Assembly: GCF_014192095.1 (NCBI RefSeq)
Contig: NZ_JACHXN010000028.1
Coordinates: 1 to 64,000, forward strand
Length of the DNA stretch: 64,000 nucleotides
From: Phyllobacterium trifolii
Lineage (GTDB): Bacteria > Pseudomonadota > Alphaproteobacteria > Rhizobiales > Rhizobiaceae
Direction of reading: 5' to 3'
Below are positions 37,731 through 47,394 of the stretch, one piece after another (position 1 is the first letter of the stretch; each line of letters begins with the position of its first letter). Position numbers and translations under genes: made by a program. Under the pieces are notes generated by a model. That model saw nothing but the letters and a program-made list of their open reading frames with translations, made no database searches and was not told where the DNA came from.

Positions 37731-38703
37731 GCGAAAAGCTCCAGGCGGTTGCGGATACGCAGGACGCGCAATGCGCCGAGACTTACCGCCGCGAGCAGGA
37801 CAACACCTTGAAACAGCGGCTGCCACAACGGATCGAGATCAAACACGAAAAGCAGATCCTCGATGGTGCGGAGCACGAACGCACCGAAGATCGATCCGAT
37901 CGCCGAGCCCCAACCACCGAACAGCGACGTTCCACCGATCACCACCGCCGCGATGGAATTTAGCGTATAGGTTCCGGCGATCGGAGCCGAGGCCTCGCCA
38001 GAATAGGTGTTGAAGGTGAGCATCAGTCCGCCGATGGCGGCAAGCAACCCTGCAAGCGTATAGGCCAATAGCTTCGCCCGCTGTACCGGCACGCCGGACA
38101 TATAGGCGGCCTGCTCGTTCGAGCCCACGGCATAGGCGGCACGGCCAAGCACCGAGTTCCGGTAGGGTAGCCAGACGATCAGCACGATCGCGAGGAGTAC
38201 AACGAGTGCTGTCGGTATGACGCCGAAGAGCTGGCCGGTCGCAAAGTCGGCGATATCCGACTGCACGTCGCCTCCGGGTCCCGGTCGCACATAGAGCGCG
38301 ATGCCGTAATATACGGCACCAGTCGCAAGCGTCGTGATGATCGGCTGCAGCCGCCCCCAGACAATGATTGCCCCGTTGATGAATCCGGCCAGCGCACCCG
38401 CGCCAAGCACAATGGCAATGCCGAGAAAACCTTCGCCGATCGTGCCGACCACAAGGACCGACGCCAGACAATTGGCGAGGATGAAGACCATTCCCACCGA
38501 AAGATCAAGACCGCGTGTCAACACCGGCAGGGTCTGCGCCATAGCGACCAGCGCGAGCAGAACCGCCTTGTTGGACGCCGTGGTCGCCACGGCCGCAGTC
38601 AGCCCGACCGGATGATTGCTGACATAGATAGTGAACATCACGATGAAGAGACCGATGGCGGCGAGCAACCCGCCATTGTGATGGATGCGATGGCGAAGAT
38701 CGT

Positions 38704-38707
<4 letters not shown>
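37727..38707 (-). CDS. Sugar-type ABC transporter permease (RbsC-like), first copy
   Basis: The 326-residue inner-membrane protein carries the RbsC-family segments GRAAYAVGSNEQAAYMSGVP and AVVIGGTSLFGGWG and about ten helices. The start ATG 38707 overlaps the ATPase stop as ATGA. It pairs with the permease encoded immediately downstream. Confidence 0.92.
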
Positions 38708-40230
<1,523 letters not shown>

Positions 40231-40285
40231 GAAACCCCTCCCAAAGAGAACCGGGGCGCACATTCTGCGCCCCGGCATTGCAGAC

Positions 40286-41416
40286 TTACTGATCGGCTTT
40301 GGTCTGACCCATGATTTCCTGTGCACTGAAATTGATGCCGCAGGTCGGGAAGGAATTGCCAACGAAGAAGTTGTCCGTTTCTTTTGAATAGAAGCTGTCG
40401 CCGTCCTTGAAATTCGGATCTTCGACGATGGACAGGGGCAACGAAATCGATTGCGGGACGACCTCTCCTTCGAGCGCCGCAATAGCAGTCTTGATGGCAA
40501 CGGCAACCTGCGCAGGGCCAGTACCTGCGGAGGTGCATTTCAATCCATCCTTGGAATATTCCGCGCAAAGCTTGCGGAAACCATTCTCCGTTTCACCGCC
40601 CACCGGAACGAACGGATGCTTCGCGTCGATCATGGCACGCACCGTTCCGGTCGAGCCGCCCTGAACGGAAACCCCATCGAAATGCTTGTGCACGGCAATG
40701 GCGTCAGCCACGACCTTCTGCGCAGTGCCGTCATCCCAGCGGCCGACGACTTCTACGGATTCCCACTTTCCGCCCGATTTTTTCAGGACTTCCTGAATGC
40801 CTTCGTGACGATCACGATCCACGGACGTGCCGGTAACGCCGCGAACTTCAAGCAGCTTGCCTTTGTTGCCAGGCACATTCTTGACAAGCCAGTTGCCCCA
40901 CAATTCGCCAAGGCCCTTCTGGTCGACATTCACATTGACGGCCTCATCGGTATCGAGTGTGTTGTCGAAAGCAACGAGGATAACGCCGGCCGCATTGGCA
41001 CGCTTGATGACGGGCTTGAATGCCGTCGGGTTCTGCGCGTTGACGACGATGGCGTCATAGCCGGAATTGATGAAATTATCCACTGCAGCGATCTGTGCGG
41101 CGACATCGTCGCCGGTCGAGACTACCTTGAATTCCTTGAGCTTGGCCTTCACCTCCGGCAAGGCAGCATAGGCCTTGGCGGTCTGAATCATCTGGATACG
41201 CCAGGTGTTGCCGATGAAACCGTTTGCAAGCGCTATGCGGTATGGACCTTCCTTCTTGGGCCATTGGAAAAACTTCGTTTCCGCCGTCAGCGGCTTGAAG
41301 CATTCTGCATCCTTGCTCGGACCTTTGACGATTTCGGGCCCCGCCGCATAGGCAGATACCGTCATCACCAGAGTGGCAGCTGTAGCGGCCAACAGATATT
41401 TAAGTGTCGTTTTCAT
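40286..41416 (-). CDS. Periplasmic sugar-binding protein (Peripla_BP_4/RbsB-like)
   Basis: The 376-residue protein has a signal peptide (LLAATAATLVMTVSAYA) and a mature part with sugar-binding segments GFIGNTWRIQMIQTAKAY, DAIVVNAQNP, AGVILVAFDNT and SVQGGSTGTVRAM. It is larger than RbsB. It starts an operon section followed by ATPase and two permeases and is itself preceded by the SMP-30 gene after 41 bases. A sugar, polyol or lactone ligand is inferred from the neighbours. Confidence 0.9.
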   Translation of the reverse strand: MKTTLKYLLAATAATLVMTVSAYAAGPEIVKGPSKDAECFKPLTAETKFFQWPKKEGPYRIALANGFIGNTWRIQMIQTAKAYAALPEVKAKLKEFKVVSTGDDVAAQIAAVDNFINSGYDAIVVNAQNPTAFKPVIKRANAAGVILVAFDNTLDTDEAVNVNVDQKGLGELWGNWLVKNVPGNKGKLLEVRGVTGTSVDRDRHEGIQEVLKKSGGKWESVEVVGRWDDGTAQKVVADAIAVHKHFDGVSVQGGSTGTVRAMIDAKHPFVPVGGETENGFRKLCAEYSKDGLKCTSAGTGPAQVAVAIKTAIAALEGEVVPQSISLPLSIVEDPNFKDGDSFYSKETDNFFVGNSFPTCGINFSAQEIMGQTKADQ

Positions 41417-41457
41417 TTCGGTTCCTCCTCCTTGTTAATTATCGTCTTGCTTGCCAA

Positions 41458-42390
41458 TTACGGGGTTTGCACACCTCGCCGTGTCGTCTCCAGTGCATAG
41501 ATCGAGCTTGTAGCCGCAATAAACAGCCGCGACTTTTCCGGCCCGCCAAAGGTAAGATTGGCAACGACCTCGGGCACGAGAATCCGGCCAAGCCTTTTTC
41601 CATCAGGCGTGTAACAGTGAACTCCGTCCTCGGCGGATATCCACAATAGCCCCTCGGTGTCGACGCGCAGTCCGTCCGGAACCATGTCGATCTCCGCAAC
41701 CACGCGGCTGTTCCCAAGGTTTCTTCCGTCGATAACCTCAAGAGCGCGCACATTATGTGGACGTGCATCGTCGAAACCGAAGCCATGCCCGCGAGCACGG
41801 CCGGAATCGGCGATGTACAGCACGGTTTCGTTGGGCGAAAAGGCGAGGCCGTTCGGCCGGTCGAAATCATCCGCAACCACCTCTACAAGATGTGTGTCGG
41901 GATCGAGCCGGTAAACCTGATTGCTGCCAATCTCGCTCGGCGCACGAATGCCTTCATGATCGGAAATGATGCCGTAGGGCGGATCGGTAAACCAGATGGA
42001 ACCATCGGATTTGACCACCACATCATTGGGAGAATTCAGGCGTTTGCCCTTCCAGTGCGTGGCGAGAACCTCGTAGCTGCCATCCTTGCCAGTGCGGCTG
42101 ACACAGCGCCCGCCATGTTCGCAGGAAATCATCGCGCCGGTCCGGTCCAGCGTATTGCCATTGGTTCGTTGCGACGGCTGCCGGAACACCTGCAAGCCTT
42201 TATCCTGTGACCACGACATCATCCGGTTGTTGGGAATGTCAGAAAATCGTAGTTCTTGCGTTTCGTTGATCCAGACCGGCCCTTCGGCCCAGATAAAGCC
42301 GGTCGCGATCTGCTCCAGCCTGGCGTCGGCCTGAAAAAAAGACGCGAACTGTTCATCGTCCGACGAAAGAAACTCCTGTCCCGCTCCCAT
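41458..42390 (-). CDS. SMP-30/gluconolactonase family protein
   Basis: The protein folds as a six-bladed propeller of the SMP-30/gluconolactonase family, which opens sugar lactones. Family motifs include EGPVWINETQELRFSDI (metal-binding Glu), LNSPNDVVVKSDGSIWFTDPPYG and DRPNGLAFSPNETVLYIADS (metal-binding Asn/Asp). ATG 42390 has GGGAG nine bases ahead; ATG 42420, ten codons upstream, lacks one but is also possible. It lies between the GntR repressor and the sugar importer, consistent with intracellular processing of an imported lactone. Confidence 0.9.
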   Translation of the reverse strand: MGAGQEFLSSDDEQFASFFQADARLEQIATGFIWAEGPVWINETQELRFSDIPNNRMMSWSQDKGLQVFRQPSQRTNGNTLDRTGAMISCEHGGRCVSRTGKDGSYEVLATHWKGKRLNSPNDVVVKSDGSIWFTDPPYGIISDHEGIRAPSEIGSNQVYRLDPDTHLVEVVADDFDRPNGLAFSPNETVLYIADSGRARGHGFGFDDARPHNVRALEVIDGRNLGNSRVVAEIDMVPDGLRVDTEGLLWISAEDGVHCYTPDGKRLGRILVPEVVANLTFGGPEKSRLFIAATSSIYALETTRRGVQTP

Positions 42391-42448
42391 TATTTGGCTC
42401 TCCCATGCCCGATCTGTCATGCTTTTTTCACGCCGCCGTACACGGCTG

Positions 42449-43165
42449 CTATCGTTTCCCGGCCTTTAGCCGCCGCTCACTATTGCGCGTTGGTCTGTTA
42501 TCGGCTGCAGGCGTCTCCAGCAATTCAATATAAGAAGAGCGTGTCCATTCAATATGCCAGGCCAGCAATTCCAGCACCTTCTCATTGTCGCCCCTCGTAA
42601 CCAGCTCAAGCAGGTGCTTGTGCTCTCCATGCGACTTTTCATTGAGCGCAGGATTGAGTGACAGGCGGTTGCGCAAGGCCTGGATGCGGAACGCGATAAC
42701 GGTGAACATCTCAGACAGGAACTGGTTGTCGGCGAGGTCGAACATTGCTTGGTGGAACACCCCGTCGAGAACGCGATAATCCTGCGTGTTTTCATTTGCC
42801 ATCGCCACGTTCATGTCGGCGACGAGTTCCGCCCAACGGCGGCGCAGGTGATCCCGATTGCGATCCATGGCCAGACGAAGAGCAGCAAGTTCGAGTATGG
42901 AACGCATCTCGGCAAGTTGCACGACCTGGGCTGAACTCATTTCGAAGACAAACGTACCGCGCTGGGGGTGGATCTCGACAAGACCCTGGCGCTTCAGTTC
43001 CAGAAGCGCCTCGCGTACCGGAGTCTTGCTGACGCCCAGTTCCTGAGCCAGCGCGAGTTCCGACAAGGGTTCGCCACACTGCAGCGTTCCGTGTACAATG
43101 CGGCTGCGAATATACGCGGCCGCCTGTTCCGTCAGTGAAGGACCTCTCGCAAGCGTCAGGGTCAC
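42449..43165 (-). CDS. GntR-family regulator (FadR/FCD type)
   Basis: The 238-residue protein has an N-terminal winged helix (IRSRIVHGTLQCGEPLSELALAQELGVSKTPVREALLELKRQGL) shown here in parts: SELALAQELGVSKTPVREAL is the recognition unit. The C-terminal all-helical FCD sensor has the metal/ligand-site His residues (VFHQAMF, HGEHKHLLE). GTG 43165 is preferred over GTG 43222 because AGGAG lies eight bases ahead. It is divergent from the dehydrogenase gene and heads the importer operon, so it likely regulates both. Confidence 0.9.
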   Translation of the reverse strand: MTLTLARGPSLTEQAAAYIRSRIVHGTLQCGEPLSELALAQELGVSKTPVREALLELKRQGLVEIHPQRGTFVFEMSSAQVVQLAEMRSILELAALRLAMDRNRDHLRRRWAELVADMNVAMANENTQDYRVLDGVFHQAMFDLADNQFLSEMFTVIAFRIQALRNRLSLNPALNEKSHGEHKHLLELVTRGDNEKVLELLAWHIEWTRSSYIELLETPAADNRPTRNSERRLKAGKR

Positions 43166-43187
43166 AAAGACATCTCCTGTCGTACTT

Positions 43188-43200
43188 ATATCTGAGATAT
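43188..43200. promoter_or_regulatory. Palindromic operator candidate for the GntR regulator
   Basis: ATATCTGAGATAT is a perfect 13-bp odd palindrome in the 86-base divergent region between the GntR gene and the dehydrogenase gene. Its place upstream of both starts suits control of both units by the GntR protein. Confidence 0.5.
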
Positions 43201-43251
43201 CATATATTAGCCGTATAGACACCTAGATACTTGTAGGGATGGTGGGAGCAG

Positions 43252-44280
43252 ATGGCGGAAATTCTCGTTAAGGCTGATGAGCTAGCGAAACGCCTGCTGG
43301 CCGCGCTTGTGGCCGAAGGCGTCCCTGATGAAGGAGCAGCCGCTACGACAAAAGCCCTGATGCACGCATCCCTTCTCGGCATCGACAGTCATGGCGCCCG
43401 ATTGATCACACATTATTGCAAGGTCCTGCGCGGCGGGCGCGTCAATCCGCGAGCTGCTGTTTCCTGCCACCGCACGGGTCCTGCCACGGCCATGGTCGAC
43501 GGCGACAATGGGCTTGGCCACCTAACCGCATATCGCGCTGTGGCTGTCGCCGTCGAGCTCGCCCGGGAAAGCGGCATAGGTGCCGTTGGCGCGACCCGTT
43601 CCTCACATCTCGGGGCTGCAGGCGCTTATGCGCTCGCGATTGCGGAAGCGGGCATGGTCGGCTTTGCCACCACCAATACCGACTCGATCGTGGGACTTTT
43701 CGATGGTGCCGAGCCATTTCACGGAACCAACCCGCTTGCCTTTGCCGCGCCGGTTAAGGGCGAAAAACCATGGCTGCTGGACATGGCGACCTCGTCCATC
43801 CCGCTGAACCGCGTCCTGCTCTACCGTTCCCTGGATAAAGAGTTGCCTGAGGGCGTTGCAGCGGACGCGGCCGGTGCGCCGACCCGCGATCCGAATGTCG
43901 CGCAGATGTTATTGCCACTTGGTGGCGCAGGTTTCGGCTTCAAGGGTGCCGGACTTGCGGGTGTCGCGACACTCCTTTCTGCCGTATTGACAGGCACCAC
44001 GCTCGACCTTGATTTTATCCCGATGGTCAACAGCGACGACATATCGACGCCGCGCAATATGGGACATTTCGTTCTGGCTATCGATCCTGCACGCTTCGCA
44101 GGCGCGAATATCTTCGCCGCAGGCATACGTACCTATCTCGATCAGCTTCGGGCGGTTCCCGCCGTTGATGGCGGGAAGGTCATGGCGCCGGGCGATCGCG
44201 AATGGGCCGTGGAAGAGCAGCGCCTGCGAGACGGTATAACGCTCGATCCCGATACGGCGGCGTTTCTTGGTGTCAGGTGA
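43252..44280 (+). CDS. Ldh2-family malate/L-lactate/ureidoglycolate-type dehydrogenase
   Basis: The 342-residue oxidoreductase belongs to the non-Rossmann NAD(P)-dependent Ldh2 family. Motifs are LGIDSHGARLITHY (catalytic His), MVDGDNGLGHLTAYRAV, SSHLGAAGAYALAIAE and FHGTNPLAFAAP. Family members act on malate, lactate, diketogulonate or ureidoglycolate, so the substrate is open. ATG 43252 has GGGAG before it. It diverges from the GntR/SMP-30/importer operon, suggesting oxidation or reduction of a sugar acid formed from the imported compound. Confidence 0.9.
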   Translation: MAEILVKADELAKRLLAALVAEGVPDEGAAATTKALMHASLLGIDSHGARLITHYCKVLRGGRVNPRAAVSCHRTGPATAMVDGDNGLGHLTAYRAVAVAVELARESGIGAVGATRSSHLGAAGAYALAIAEAGMVGFATTNTDSIVGLFDGAEPFHGTNPLAFAAPVKGEKPWLLDMATSSIPLNRVLLYRSLDKELPEGVAADAAGAPTRDPNVAQMLLPLGGAGFGFKGAGLAGVATLLSAVLTGTTLDLDFIPMVNSDDISTPRNMGHFVLAIDPARFAGANIFAAGIRTYLDQLRAVPAVDGGKVMAPGDREWAVEEQRLRDGITLDPDTAAFLGVR

Positions 44281-44417
44281 CTCAAAGTTGGCCGCAGGTG
44301 GTTAAAAAACTACAATAGAATCAATAGGTTATTTTCAAGGATACCTCAATCTGAGGGCTATCAACCACAACAGTACGCCTCACCATCAGGCTTGCGCTGG
44401 ATATGCATGGACGCAAA

Positions 44418-44442
44418 AAAAGCCCGGTCAAGCCGGGCTTTT
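44418..44442. terminator. Strong bidirectional terminator
   Basis: AAAAGCCCGG-TCAAG-CCGGGCTTTT is a perfect 10-bp GC-rich stem with flanking A and T runs. It serves both the dehydrogenase gene (ends 44280) and the convergent transposition operon (ends 44467). Confidence 0.88.
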
Positions 44443-44466
44443 AAAACTTTGGATGTTATCGGTCGC

Positions 44467-46314
44467 CTAAATCCAGGGGATTTCGCTTCGTAGATAGAAT
44501 CTGGAAACCAAACCGGGAAGTTGGAATGCGGTCCGGATTTTGTTTCGGGCACATTTATGTCCAACGCTTGTCGTTGTGAGCCCCATTAGTTTGCCGAGCT
44601 CACAGGCCCCAATATGCTTTTGCTGGAATGTGGCCAGGTCCGCTTCCGTGACAACAAACCGAACAATATTTTTAACAGCGGACGGCTTTCTGGACGATCT
44701 TAGGAGGCCATTCCGGATCAGCGCACTTACGCTCCTTTGGGGGACGGAAAGCAGTTTTGCCAATTGGGGTACAGTAAAGCCTTCCTCCGGTCTGCTTAAA
44801 ATTGTCACGACATCCTCAAATTTTACAAGAATGGCGGCGCATCCGCGGGCGGATTGAAGACGGCGGACATTAGGAATCTTACGGTCGGCCAGCAACCGGA
44901 AAATGTCTGCCGCAGAGTTTTTTGTCCGTCTAGCCACAATGTTGACCGTTTCGTATCCGTCGCATTCGTCTGGAACAGACACCGCGTCCTGCAGGACATC
45001 GTTCAGAAAATTATCGAGAACGTGCTTTTCGAAGCGATAAGTCCGCCGGATATTCGCATCGGAATACAGCAAAGGCTTGATAAGGCCGCGGTCCATGAGG
45101 AGCTTCGCCCAATAGGGCCTGGCATTGATGTAGTCCATCGCCTCAGCAGTCGTAAGACCAATGTGTGTACTGGCGATAAACTTCTCGACCGCCGCGGCGT
45201 CTACGAGGAGATGCTTGTTTTTTTTGAGGTCTTTCCACGCGCTGTTTTGGTCGTAGGCCATCAGCAATTGTACTGCTTGTTTTTTGCTGAGGCCAAAATT
45301 TGCCTTTAGCGTGCGGGGAGAGTGCCACTTTCTGGGGGACGTCACCTCTCCGAATACGTCATCCCCAGGTCCCACTGGCAGAAGTTCAACTGCTCGTCTC
45401 TTAAGATGGTTGTACATGGCTTCGAATCCGTTATCGCGCGAACGCACGTAGTACCCGCGCCAAAGGTGGCCGAAGACATTGAACGGCGTCGGATACAGGC
45501 CCCGTTTGATGCAGTCGGAAAACAATTGACCGGCCAGCCCGGTCAACTCCGGATCGCGGTTGATGAGTTGAAAGCCATGCTCCGCGTATTGATAGCGGCG
45601 CTCCTCGCTAATACGTTTGAACGGAGCCTTCGCACCCTCCGCGGCAGCCGCGCCCACCATCTCGCAAGTTCGCACTGCAGCGTCAACGCGGACATCGCCG
45701 AGCCAATTCCCGGATGTGTTTTCGCCAGAGAGACGATCGCGCACGAACTTCTCGAATGCTGAGAATGGTTGTTCTCTCACGTTGGCCAGAAGCTCGTCGA
45801 ATTCCGGGGTTCGTGCCGCCAGGACAGTTGGAAGATCGCACATCCGGATACCTCCTTTGCCCGCAGAGACGTCGGTAAGCGCGACGTTGTGCTTTTCGCA
45901 CGTCCGAATTCCGACGACGGTCCAAAGGGAACGCATGTAAGGCCGAACAAATTGCGGCACAGATCCCGAGGCCAGATCCTCTTCAACGCAACGGATACAG
46001 ACGTGCGGCCTGTATTGGCGCAGACCAGCCACAAGAATTCTCTGGCCGTTCCATTCGAAGGCTCGGCTATCGGTGCGGACTGGTGTGTCCCGCAGCAATT
46101 GGCCGGGATCGATCCCGCAAACCTCCGCAATCCTTTTAATCGCAGTTTTCCGCCCCATCACCACATCGATGAAGCGGGTTCCCATCTCAAGACAGAAGTC
46201 TGTGACCGTCCGGCCGCACATATAAGCCGTCCGCGAGCAAAGGCTTGACGGCAATTCTCCCTCCCCATAGGGAGCGACAAGATTTTTGTGCAGGCGTTTA
46301 GGGGTCGGAATCAT
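44467..46314 (-). CDS. tniQ: TniQ family target-site selection protein
   Basis: The 615-residue protein starts with the TniQ domain: LPSSLCSRTAYMCG near residue 21 and a zinc site made by Cys 106, Cys 109, Cys 139 and His 142 (HVCIRC, RTCEKH). The remaining 450 residues contain several helix-turn-helix-like segments (FTVPQLAKLLSVPQRSVSALI near 540; ELGKLMGLTTTSVGHK near 580), resembling TnsD-type proteins that recognise an attachment site. ATG 46314 overlaps the tnsC stop by one base. It is the last gene of the operon and ends just before a strong terminator. Confidence 0.85.
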   Translation of the reverse strand: MIPTPKRLHKNLVAPYGEGELPSSLCSRTAYMCGRTVTDFCLEMGTRFIDVVMGRKTAIKRIAEVCGIDPGQLLRDTPVRTDSRAFEWNGQRILVAGLRQYRPHVCIRCVEEDLASGSVPQFVRPYMRSLWTVVGIRTCEKHNVALTDVSAGKGGIRMCDLPTVLAARTPEFDELLANVREQPFSAFEKFVRDRLSGENTSGNWLGDVRVDAAVRTCEMVGAAAAEGAKAPFKRISEERRYQYAEHGFQLINRDPELTGLAGQLFSDCIKRGLYPTPFNVFGHLWRGYYVRSRDNGFEAMYNHLKRRAVELLPVGPGDDVFGEVTSPRKWHSPRTLKANFGLSKKQAVQLLMAYDQNSAWKDLKKNKHLLVDAAAVEKFIASTHIGLTTAEAMDYINARPYWAKLLMDRGLIKPLLYSDANIRRTYRFEKHVLDNFLNDVLQDAVSVPDECDGYETVNIVARRTKNSAADIFRLLADRKIPNVRRLQSARGCAAILVKFEDVVTILSRPEEGFTVPQLAKLLSVPQRSVSALIRNGLLRSSRKPSAVKNIVRFVVTEADLATFQQKHIGACELGKLMGLTTTSVGHKCARNKIRTAFQLPGLVSRFYLRSEIPWI

Positions 46315-47393
46315 CAGGTGTTCCTCCGTACGCGCGGCTTGGCTCCAGGATCACTGTCCTCGTCGATGTCAACATCGTCCCATGCGACAAACTCGGCGTC
46401 ATCGTACTTGCCGATTGACTGCTCGACGTCGATCGACCTCCAGTCTTTAGCGGTGAAAACATTCCGCTCCGGAAGGCATCCCGACCGGATAGCGTAGACG
46501 TCTTCAAGGCAGCGGTTGTTGAGCACAGTCCGGTCAAGCAGCAGCGCCTGCTCAATCCCCTCCAACATATATTCGATAAAGATACCGGTCTGAGAGCTGG
46601 CGGCATGAAGAAGCCGTTGCACGAAAGCACCGCTGAAATCGACCGTCAGTCCCGCCCTGCTGACGTAGCTGTTGATCATGGTCTCGAGAAAATTGCGGTC
46701 ACGCTCATAGTTCAGCGGGTGGAAAACAATCGTCCGGGTGCGGCGTTTGATTTGCCGGTCCGGCTGAAGAAATTCCGCGATCTCCGGCAAACCTGATACG
46801 ACGAAGGAAACGGGGAAGTCGGGGATCTGCATGACGTCCTTCATACTGTCACGGATCTTCTGGCGCTGGGCGGGGTCGTTCCGCTGCGAAACGTGCTGGA
46901 ACTCGTCGATGTGGATGAGCCGCACCCCGCAGACAGGGAGGTATTGCGTCACCAGGTTCCATGCGAGGTTTTCCGGAAGTTCTTTTTGTACCGGATAGCC
47001 CGCCGCCCGCAGGATGCGTTCCGCGATCAGCCTCGGAAGGCAGGGCGAGGGGGCCTTGATCGAAATCAGATACCGTTCCTTGCCCGCCTCCGGTTTACCG
47101 AGAAGCTCCGGATACTTTTTAAACATACGCATGAGGGCGCGGCTCTTGCCCGCGCCGGATTCACCCAGCAGAGCCAGAATCCTGCCTTCAGCCATTTCGC
47201 CCACAAGGGTGCCTGGAGCGGCGTCCATCTGGAATTTGATCCGCTTGCGCTGGCGTTCCACCTCAGCCTTGAGAAGATCATCCCTGATCTTGCGGCCATA
47301 GTACTGGTGGTTAAGCTCAGTCATCAGGTCGTCGAGGCTGCGCTCCTCGCGCGCAGCCTCCAAGGTTGTTTGGCTTCCGTTTTCGTTCTTCAT
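46314..47393 (-). CDS. tnsC: TnsC/TniB-type AAA+ ATPase
   Basis: The 359-residue AAA+ protein has Walker A GESGAGKS (residues 77-84), Walker B LIHIDEFQH (about 159-167) and sensor-like SFVVSGLPE, the pattern of TniB/TnsC/IstB-type transposition regulators that bridge target recognition and transposase. ATG 47393 is preferred because GAGGAG lies 8 bases ahead; a form starting at 47423 overlaps the transposase more. The stop overlaps the tniQ start. Confidence 0.88.
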   Translation of the reverse strand: MKNENGSQTTLEAAREERSLDDLMTELNHQYYGRKIRDDLLKAEVERQRKRIKFQMDAAPGTLVGEMAEGRILALLGESGAGKSRALMRMFKKYPELLGKPEAGKERYLISIKAPSPCLPRLIAERILRAAGYPVQKELPENLAWNLVTQYLPVCGVRLIHIDEFQHVSQRNDPAQRQKIRDSMKDVMQIPDFPVSFVVSGLPEIAEFLQPDRQIKRRTRTIVFHPLNYERDRNFLETMINSYVSRAGLTVDFSGAFVQRLLHAASSQTGIFIEYMLEGIEQALLLDRTVLNNRCLEDVYAIRSGCLPERNVFTAKDWRSIDVEQSIGKYDDAEFVAWDDVDIDEDSDPGAKPRVRRNT

Positions 47394-47394
47394 A

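Noticed and set aside
44281-44466. Left end of the Tn7-like element
   Set aside because: A GTGGTT...AACCAC inverted pair occurs in this stretch, but no repeated binding-site pattern or terminal TGT/ACA pair could be tied to it.
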